From the NCBI GenBank assembly GCA_019671005.1, contig CM033741.1, positions 7,378,001 through 7,442,000 on the forward strand: a stretch of DNA of 64,000 nucleotides, in the 5' to 3' direction. Within the stretch, counting starts at the first letter, position 1, and every line of letters begins with the position of its first letter. Source of the stretch: Hibiscus mutabilis (Eukaryota; Streptophyta; Magnoliopsida; Malvales; Malvaceae). The translations under genes were made by a program, and so were the position numbers. The notes below the pieces were generated by a model. That model saw nothing but the letters and a program-made list of their open reading frames with translations, had not been told where the DNA came from and searched no databases. This document shows positions 56,717 through 64,000 of the stretch, one piece after another.

Positions 56717-57715
56717 ATGGATTCCAATGCTTCAGGGTTTCTTCTAAACAACTCGATTCTCCACTCAGTTTATTACCAAAACAATGAAGAAAATGGCATG
56801 ATTGATCTTGGTCTTAGTCTCAGAACTTTCCAACCTCAACCTTACAATCCATCTACACATTGTAAGTCTGCTTTGCATTTCCTTTCTCTATAGTTGTTCG
56901 ATTTAATTCTCGGATTCGATAAACAGATTGAATCAGAAACCGGTGATTTGTTCAACAATATATATCATTGAATAAAGAGTTTTTCTAAATTATTTTATGT
57001 GATGTCATTGGTTTGACGTTCAGTTCGATCTTTCGAACATTGTTTGCAATGTTTTAACTCGAACTCTTTTGAGTCAGTGGTAAGCTTGGAAGCTGGATAT
57101 GGTGAACTGATAAGTTGGCCCGGCCAGGCGAGTTCTTCACACAGGAAAAGCTCGAACACTGGATATTCCAAGCTCGCCCCTAAAGACTGTGACGACGAAG
57201 CAGAAGGGGTTCAGAGCAAGGAGAGGTGGGCTTATGTGAAGGTTAACATGGATGGAGTTATGGTTGGTCGCAAAGTTTGCATGCTTGATCATGGTGGTTT
57301 CTTGGGCCTTGCTCGTCAACTCGAGGAAATGTTCGGTAAGTTCGAATCAATCCCTGAGGTTGAGGTGATCTATAACGGTTCGATTCCGAAATCAAACTAT
57401 TAACATTGTTAAGATTATTGTTCCAAGGGAGACATACCGCATCGGGGTTAAGGTTGTTTGAATTCGAGTCCGAATTTTTGTTGTTCTACAAGGACGACAT
57501 GGTGGATAATTGGAAGAATGTCGGCGATGTTCCATGGAAGTAAGCTTTTAACTATTTGCTATCACTATCATCCAGAAATTCAGGAAATTTAGTTGATCTA
57601 ATCATTTTTTCCGGTTGGATTTTAATACAGGGTGTTCGTGGAACGAGTAAAACGGCTGCGAATTTGCCGAAAGAACGAAGCTGTTTATCGTCCTCGTTCA
57701 TCATCATTCAACTAA
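56717..57715 (+). CDS. IAA32: Non-canonical Aux/IAA protein (IAA32/IAA34-like)
   Basis: Four exons, 56717-56861, 57024-57335, 57428-57539 and 57631-57715, give 217 residues in phase. Residues about 26-35 hold MIDLGLSLRT, an LxLxL (EAR-type) repression motif. The degron with GWPP, present in canonical Aux/IAA proteins, is absent. A PB1-type domain III/IV follows: YVKVNMDGVMVGRKVCMLD, then FEFESEFLLFYKDD, WKNVGDVPWK and VFVERVKRLRICRK. Members lacking the degron are not removed by TIR1-auxin; in Arabidopsis IAA32 and IAA34 are stabilised by TMK1 kinase in the apical hook. The protein acts in the nucleus by binding ARF factors. Exon 2 could instead start at 57078 with the same phase (about 18 residues fewer). 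The ATG at 56717 is chosen from the MDSNASGF start typical of the family; an in-frame ATG lies at 56687. It looks intact. Confidence 0.92.
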
Positions 57716-58142
57716 TTTTTCAGATCATTAATTTATCAAGATTGTAACTCTCGTTAGCTGTGTGTTCGTTCCATAGCTCAGTTTAGCCTATAATGGAGCT
57801 GGCTCAGCTGGGCCTGCAAGTGAGACTTTCATCTTCATTGAAGTATTCATATTTGTCACTCGTGCTTCACACATTTCCGAACATGAGTACGATAATAAAA
57901 CCTTCTAATAATTCTCCAGATACGAGAGTAACATGGTAAAAAAACAAACAAATACAACTATCGGTTTTACCGATACGACCTATCACGTATGTGTACATAT
58001 ATACACTAACAACCAATCCATGCTAAATAAACTTACCTAGCACATCACCTAGCTCGAGCATGATTGCATCGTTATAATGGTGCGTACGAGCAAATAGCTT
58101 CCGATCGAATCAGAACTATCCATAATTTCGAAATCATGCCTC
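57716..58142. other. Intergenic between convergent IAA32 and ZAR1-like
   Basis: The 3' flanks of two tail-to-tail genes. No other feature is seen. Confidence 0.5.
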
Positions 58143-60338
58143 TTAATCAGTTGATATGATCAACCTTTCCAAAGCATCAAAAACATGCCTCGTGGTAGGT
58201 CTTCTTTCCGGGCTGTTATGGACAAGCCATTGTGATCTTTAGAACTGCTATTATCTCCTCCTCTTCGTCTGCGTCGGGAAGTAAATATGGATCTAAAACA
58301 TCCGAAAGCGCCTTTTTCTCTTCAATTCATAGCTGAATCCAATGAACGAGATGCATTTCCGAGTTACCTACACGAACTACAGGGTATCTCCCTGTGATCA
58401 TTTCTAGCAAGATAACCCCATATGAGTAGACATCCCACTTCTGTGACGGTTTTACCTCTTTCAGGGCTTCTGGAGCCTGGTAAAAAGATCCCGAGTTCCT
58501 CGAGGAATAAACTGCAGCAGCTTCTGATGAAGCACTCTTCTGTAGTCTCTCTCGGGGTTCAGCTGAAGGCATTCGGTCAGATTGCATGGTCGGGGACCTT
58601 CCAGCAATATCGGCAAGTCGTCCAAGTCCGAAATCAGATATTCGTGGTTCCATGTTCTCATCAAGTAATATATTATTCGGCTTCAAATCTTCGTGAACAT
58701 ATTTTTTGGGACCGAAATCATGTAGATAAACCAAGCCTTTGGCTACACCCTTAATGATTTTTAGTCTTGCAGGCCAAGATAACGGTGCGAACCTTCCCTG
58801 GTACGGTAAGAAAATGGGGACATTTAATACAAATTGCCAAAAAATTTATACTAACTGCAGTTCTTGTAAGGCAATGCAATGTGAAACATACCATGCAATG
58901 CAGCAGCAAGGCTTCCGTTAGGCACGTAGTCGTATACGAGGAGCTTTTCATCGACGGACCAATAATAGGCTCTTAGAGTAACAATGTTCGGATGCCTCAG
59001 CTTCCCGATTGCGTCTACTTCAGTCCGGAATTCCTTAAACCTCTGAGAGCCACCTTCACCCAATCTTCTCACAGCTAAAGTAAGCCCATCATCGAGCACA
59101 ACTTTGTACATGATACCAATTCGGCTCTTCCCCAATACAAAAGCAGAAGCTTTAAGCAGCTCATCCAAATCGAATGCCAACCGAGTATCCAACGGCACAA
59201 GATCATACTGCTCTAAGTTTTCGGATAAAGTTTCGGACTCAACTTTCCGGAAGCATAAACACTCTTTTCCCTTTCCTCCCTTCTCAAAGCCATGATCGTG
59301 GTCATCTTTATTGTTGCCAAATGAGCAGACCCTCGAAAAACTATAGGAGAATAGCAATCCAACAAGGCATACTCCAACTATATCACTCACTATTATAGCT
59401 ATAAGAGCTCCCTTACTTAGTCCTCCTCTCCCACTCTCATTCACAGTCGAGTCATTACCTGGGAGAAATGGATTCGAAGAAGGCGAACTTGCACCTGCGG
59501 CATCCGAAGAACAAGGGTTCTTCAATGGAGGGCCACAAAGACCAGGATTATCAACAAATGCAGTTGGTCCTCTGTTCATTAGAGTACCATTTCGGGGTAT
59601 CGGACCACTTAAATTGTTATAAGTAAGAACAATATAAACCTTCTCAGGAAGCTTCCCGAGGCTAGGCGGGATCGAACCAGTGAAGAGATTGTGTGACAAA
59701 TCAACAGTTCCTTGCAAAATAGAAAGATTTCCAAATCCCCAAGGAATTGAACCATTGAACTTATTGAAAGAAAGATCGATTTTTTCAAGGGAAACCAAGC
59801 CAGTCCCAAACCCATTTGGCAATGAACCAGTGAAATTATTTCGGCTAATATCAAGGGTCCTAAGTCTCTTGCATTGAACAATCGATGAAGGCAATGACCC
59901 ATTAAACAAATTTTCAGACAAATCCAATGTCCGAAGATATTTAAGCTTCCCAATTTCATTTGGCAAAGACTAGGACAAAGAATTCCCAGAAAGAACCAAG
60001 CTTTGCAGACCCTGAACTCGAAGAAGCTCAACAGGCAAAGCCCCAAACAAGTTATTGTTCCTCAAGTTCACATGGCGAAGATCAAACAAAGAGGCTAAAG
60101 CAGAAGGGACAAATCCATAAAGTTTCTTATTTGGAATGGCAATGGAAACAACCCTTTGTTCTTTGCATGAAATACCATTCCATGAACAAGGGTTGTTATC
60201 AGAAGAGATCCAGTTACTTAGAAACCCTTGAGGGTCCTCATAAATGGACTGCTTAAATGATAAAAGTGCATACCCTTCATAGTTCAAACAAGTCACAACA
60301 CCGTGAAAGCTCAAGAGAGCTAAAACCAAACACAGCAT
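58143..60338 (-). pseudogene. ZAR1: ZAR1-like LRR receptor kinase, several lesions
   Basis: Two exons on the minus strand, 60338-58892 and about 58797-58143. Signal peptide MLCLVLALLSFHG, an LRR N-cap (ALLSFKQSIYEDPQGFL, CSWNGISC), about six LRRs, a transmembrane segment (GALIAIIVSDIVGVCLVGLL) and an atypical kinase: AVRRLGEGG, Arg in place of the ATP Lys; YVHEDLKPNN; SDFGLGRL. This is the ZAR1/At2g01210 group, membrane receptors in zygote division. Lesions: TAG at codon 123 (59970-59972, SGNSLS*SLPNEIG); no acceptor that keeps phase at 58797; TGA after HWIQL (58327-58329), where family members have Cys; and an extra base near 58217 (ACP|NSPERRP). The frame otherwise continues to ERLIISTD and a stop. 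The Arg and His-Glu-Asp kinase variants are normal for this group and not lesions. Confidence 0.88.
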
Positions 60339-60344
60339 CTCCAA

Positions 60345-60380
<36 letters not shown>

Positions 60381-61157
60381 TAGTGTTGAAATGCAGAGCT
60401 TGGGGTTCAAAGGGCTTACCTTTTTTATTACCAGTAAAATCAATTGAGAGTTGGAAAAGAAAGGAGCGAGAAAGGCAGTGCTGAGGAGAAGAGTTGAAAG
60501 AGTGGCCAAGGTTTTTTGCTTGGGAAGGTGGGTGAATTACTAGTTGAGGTAAGAAAGAAAACAAATTTGGGAAAATGGTGAGAGTTTGTGATTTTTTTTT
60601 TTTGTTTATTTCAGGTTTAGTTTATGGTGCGATAGGTTTAGTGTACTATTAAAAAGCGGTAAATTTTAAAATTTATATAAAAAATTAAAATATTATACTT
60701 TTTATAATATTTTAGTTTTTTTTATAATTTTTATTAGTTTTAAAACTTAGAAAACAAATTTCGAGACTTAATTTTATAACATTTTAAGTTGGTGGTACTT
60801 TAAACTTAAAAAAATAATTTTGAAACTTGTTATCTTTTAGCATTAAATTAGATTGTTGTACTTTAAACCTCCCGCATGGTATTTTCCTCAAGATATTTTC
60901 CACGAAGCTTTTTTCATGAGATAAAAACTACAACATTTGTTGTTCGGTTAAATTAGAATTAATTAATTGAATTAAAATTTAATCGATCGGTTAATAATTA
61001 AGAGTTTGGTCCGTTAATCTAAACACTTTATATTAAAATTACTACAAACAAATTGAAAAGAAAATTAGAATGTTAAAAGCTTATTACAAAGTGATAAAAG
61101 TAGATGATGTACATTTCTATATACTACCTAACTGGTGGCAGTCGGAACAGTTTGAGT
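60339..61157 (-). promoter_or_regulatory. 5' flank of ZAR1-like gene with GA microsatellite
   Basis: A pure (GA)n tract of about 28 bases (60348-60376) sits 10 bp upstream of the start codon, probably in the 5' UTR. GA/CT tracts near plant start sites often bind BPC factors. Beyond 60600 the DNA is AT-rich without features. Confidence 0.5.
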
Positions 61158-61460
61158 TCATCCACCACAGTCCACAACCGACAGCGCGGGTGGAATGACC
61201 GTAGGCCTCTGCCTGGGTGGCTCGGGCTTTATCTTTGGATGTACTGCCACTGCCGCCGGCACAGGATAACATAATTGCCCTTTCAAGAAAAAAGGGTGGC
61301 TAAAGCTGCCCAAAATATAAAAAAGCAGCACCGCCGGCGCTGACTTTATCTTGACTGCTTCCTCCCCCACCGTTGCAACCACCTCTTTCCACTGTAGAAC
61401 CATCGGAACTTTAAGCGGATCGATCTCCGATACAAATAACACCCAACTGCAGAAGCAATT
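61158..61460 (-). CDS. Hypothetical 94-aa frame, possible exon
   Basis: The minus-strand frame (Met at 61442) reads EIDPLKVPMVLQWKEVVATV, then SAPAVLLFYILGSFSHPFF and PEPPRQRPTVIPPALSVV. It has a hydrophobic middle and a Pro-rich tail. A CTTCTGCAG acceptor-like string lies just upstream. GC content is higher than the surrounding DNA. I recognise no family. A neighbouring frame continues VVDELKLFRLPP after the stop, so a frameshifted C terminus is possible. It could be a small gene, an exon remnant or chance. Confidence 0.3.
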   Translation of the reverse strand, partial: NCFCSWVLFVSEIDPLKVPMVLQWKEVVATVGEEAVKIKSAPAVLLFYILGSFSHPFFLKGQLCYPVPAAVAVHPKIKPEPPRQRPTVIPPALSVVDCGG

Positions 61461-61839
61461 ATGTCCAACGTTAATGGCGGACGAGCTTTAAAGGTCGATG
61501 GCTAATTGACTTGAGCATATACAGTTTAATCGATGAAGGACACGGTCCTTAATGCAAACCTTGTCCTTTTTAAACCCAACTTTCTTTATATCATCGAGCT
61601 TTTTTTACTTTTAGTTCATTAAATAATCAAAGTGATTAATAAATGATTAATCCATGCCGACACATTACGATCCAGTCATTTTCCTAGGAAGATAAGAGAC
61701 AACTAGCCGCAAAACATTGGAACCAAGGGCTTGCTTTTTTTTTGTGCCTAAGATCGGCTAAACCTTCCCCTCTTGGCTTTCGATTTGTCTTTTAATTCAT
61801 TTGTTTTCGGTTGCTAGAAGCGACAAACTGATCGTTCGA
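61461..61839. other. Gene-free spacer
   Basis: No gene, repeat or RNA is recognisable. Confidence 0.45.
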
Positions 61840-62505
61840 GTTGGGTTTTTAATACGGGTTTATAATAATTTGAGTCAGATTGATATCGAGTCAATTAATT
61901 TTTTAGTTGGTTGGTTTCGAGTCATATTGATATTGGGTCAACAGAAGATCAATTATTTTTTTGTGTTCAAGTCAACTTTTAGATAATTATATTGAGTTGA
62001 GTATAGGTTCAATCAAAAAATATATAAAATATTGGTATGTTCCTGTAAAATTAGCATCTTTCTATTTGTTAATTATCATTTAAATTATTTTTTGTTTAAA
62101 AAGAGGAGAGTTCTTAATATGAATGATACATTGCCGATATAAAACTCGTTTCAACTTGAAAAATTATTATTTTTTTGCTTGTAGCAATTTCATATATATA
62201 TATATTATAAATTAACATTGTAGCAATTTCAGTAATTATTATATATATCCGGCAACAAACCAATAAAAAAATGTTTGGTCAAATCGAATTTGGGTAAAAT
62301 AAATTCAGGTTACTTTCGTTTCTGATTCCCTTTGGTTCGGGTTACCTTTAATTCGTTGAAAATTGATTTAGGTTCATATCAGTTCAATTAAAATTTGAGT
62401 CGATTTCGAATTAATTTATTTTAGTTTCAGATCATGTTCAAGTCAATATCAAATCTCAAATTACATAAATTAATTCGAGTCATGGATCAAATTTGTCAGG
62501 TCTAT
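61840..62505 (-). repeat. Dispersed repeat, copy 3 (inverted)
   Basis: Reversed, it begins GACAAATTTGATCCATGACTC, follows with TTTGATATTGACTTGAACATG and GGTAACCCGAACC, and matches the order of copies 1 and 2 (GGCAAACTTGAC, TTTTGACCCGAACATG). It is the most diverged copy. It lies just before the glycosyltransferase pseudogene. Confidence 0.5.
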
Positions 62506-62890
62506 CTGCTGCTATCAAATCCATATGTTTCACTCTTATGACCGGAGGTTTAAATGAGACATTTGTGCTTGTAAATTATTCCAATACGGTTTGAAAGAGT
62601 TTTTGAATTTGATTCCCTCATTGTTAAATCGAACTCAAATTTGTGAGTGAGTTAAATTCGAATAGTCCACGAGCTTAATCAAACTCTTTCTTAAAATATT
62701 TTCAATATTAATATACTCGTAACACATATGCAATTAAAATCGAATCTTAAATTTTTCTATAATTTATTTTATGACTAATTTGAGTCAGATACATATAATC
62801 TTTTGATCACCATGATTCTAATAAAAATAATTTTTGCTGAGAAAAAGAATTACCCGAAAATCCCAAATGTTTGGCCTCCAATGTAATTTT
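62506..62890. other. AT-rich spacer
   Basis: No feature is seen. Confidence 0.45.
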
Positions 62891-64000
62891 TCATTCATTC
62901 AATCCAAACAATATTGGAGTCATCCTAAGCAATGGCTCCAGCGTGCTCCGATGAAACTTCCTAGCAAAAAGGAGCACATTGAGCTTGTGCGACCATTATA
63001 AGTACAATTAAACCCTTGCCTAATTTGATTCAACGGTTCCATTGATACATCTTTTTTCACATATTCTCTGGGGTGTGGACCGGGTTTAGACCAATCCACC
63101 CAAGTAATGCTCCGATTCGTGTTAAGCTCCGGTGAGATTATGTTGACGAGAGTCGGCACGTAATGTTCATCAACATAACACGGAGGATTGCAATAGTTTC
63201 TAAAGAGAGGGTAGTACCTGTTGTCGGATATTATCTCAAAGGCAAGGTTCCGATTAACCTTGAACCATTGCGACCCTTTTCGCCAATCGGTTAACGAGAC
63301 CCTCGGCAACATCTGCTTGTTGTAACAGCCTCGGCCGGTTGGCCTTGGATCATCGAACGAACCGATGAAGCTTTGCTCGGCATTGATGAGGTAGTTGTAA
63401 ACTGTGATGAAATTGAAAAGCGGGATGCATGCTTCCGAGAACAGCACGAATCTTTCGTTGGCGTGATCGAGCAACGCGTTGGCTAACAGCCGTCTCGCGG
63501 CATCTACAATTGTCACGCCTCCCCAATGGACAGGCTGCAAAAGAGAATCGAATTTACGTATGAAATACTCAAATTGATTCGTAAATTGTATACGTTTACG
63601 AATCGCGAAATCTGACCAGCCATTCTTATTTATTATTCTCACCTTGCTCGGTATCTTGCGCTTGAAGAACACTGAGGTTACCGGGGGCTCGTCGATGAAT
63701 TCCGGGGACGTATGGATGTAAATGGAGTAAAGCCCATGAAGAACTTTTCCCAAACCGGTGCTAAAGGCAGAGATCCCCTGCTTAAAAACATGAACGCCAC
63801 CTTTGGGGTTCGATTGCCTAAGGATTTGGTAACATTTAGACGTACCATTGCGGCACGTCGCATCAGCTCCAGATCATCCATCACCGAATGCCACACGCTG
63901 TCGTTGTCGCGGGGGCCGCTTATCGAAGGTTTTGGTTCTGAAGAAGAGTTGAAAGACAGATGCGGAGGGAATGAAGTGAAACCAAAGTTACATAAAATGT
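62891..64000 (-). pseudogene. BC10-like core-2/I-branching glycosyltransferase, broken
   Basis: On the minus strand, entering from the right edge, exon 64000-63643 has NDSVWHSVMDDLELMRRAAM and VAFMFLSRGSLPLAPVWEKFF. Then some bases are missing (near 63735-63745) and the frame shifts before LYSIYIHTSPEFIDEPPV. Intron 63642-63535 (AAG|GTGAGA...TTGCAG|CCTGTC) is followed by exon 63534-62891 with HWGGVTIVDAARRLLANALL, SEACIPLFNF, SFIGSFDDPRPTGRG, DWRKGSQWFKVNR and YVDEHYVPTL. A one-base loss near 62964 (CSFL|GSF) shifts the end; the original frame would stop at 62891-62893, the present one at 62920. These are Golgi type II membrane proteins (GT14-like, DUF266) related to rice BC10 of cell-wall formation. 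The N-terminal membrane anchor lies outside the window. Confidence 0.85.

Noticed and set aside
58143..58797. Loss of catalytic residues in the ZAR1-like kinase (Arg for Lys, HED for HRD) as evidence of decay
   Set aside because: These variants are normal in this receptor-kinase group; only stops and frameshifts were counted as lesions.
60339..60509. Upstream Met at 60509 as start of the ZAR1-like protein
   Set aside because: It adds 57 residues encoded partly by the GA microsatellite before a normal signal peptide that begins at 60338.

Overview
This window is nuclear DNA of a flowering plant, almost certainly a rosid eudicot. It is AT-rich, has spliced genes with GT-AG introns, and is dense with LTR retrotransposons, LINE fragments and MITEs. 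A Malvaceae-like source (cotton or relatives) is my guess from the LTR types and protein wording; I could not test it. No bacterial, organellar, CRISPR or rRNA features are present.

Layout. 1-10 kb is gene-poor and holds three MITEs with visible target-site duplications (TSDs), a 5'-truncated LINE and a decayed minus-strand Ty1/copia relic. 10.3-18.05 kb is a C3H14/C3H15-like tandem CCCH zinc-finger gene (minus strand). It is broken by a plus-strand copia element (10425-16215, TSD TGGTC) between its two zinc fingers and fused at its 3' end to the copia relic. 18.3-21.2 kb holds a TIR element filled with telomere-like repeats, a 24-bp tandem array and a second LINE with a 15-bp TSD. 21.2-25.5 kb is a BBX26/BBX27-like double B-box gene (minus strand) with two in-frame stops and a damaged CCT domain. 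26-39 kb is mostly transposon: a solo LTR with TSD CTAAA, and the 3' end of a Tat/Ogre-like Ty3/gypsy element with a long tandem-repeat tract.

From 39 kb the window becomes gene-rich. It has a PB1-domain gene (702 aa, intact), a plastid-type alpha/beta hydrolase (nine exons, 570 aa, intact), a non-canonical Aux/IAA gene like IAA32/IAA34 (217 aa, intact), a ZAR1-like LRR receptor kinase (minus strand, broken) and a BC10-like core-2/I-branching glycosyltransferase (minus strand, broken, running off the right edge). Between them lie a 1.25-kb fold-back element carrying four tRNA-like modules, a second solo LTR, and three copies of an unclassified repeat.

Gene order recalls two Arabidopsis neighbourhoods: At1g68190 (BBX27) next to At1g68200 (C3H15/CDM1), and At2g01190 (PDE331) - At2g01200 (IAA32) - At2g01210 (ZAR1). 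Four of seven recognisable ancestral genes carry nonsense or frameshift lesions and three are clean. This looks like a duplicated segment undergoing fractionation, but sequencing error and annotation choice must be excluded. The genes form no operon or single pathway; auxin signalling, receptor kinase and cell-wall functions are simply neighbours.
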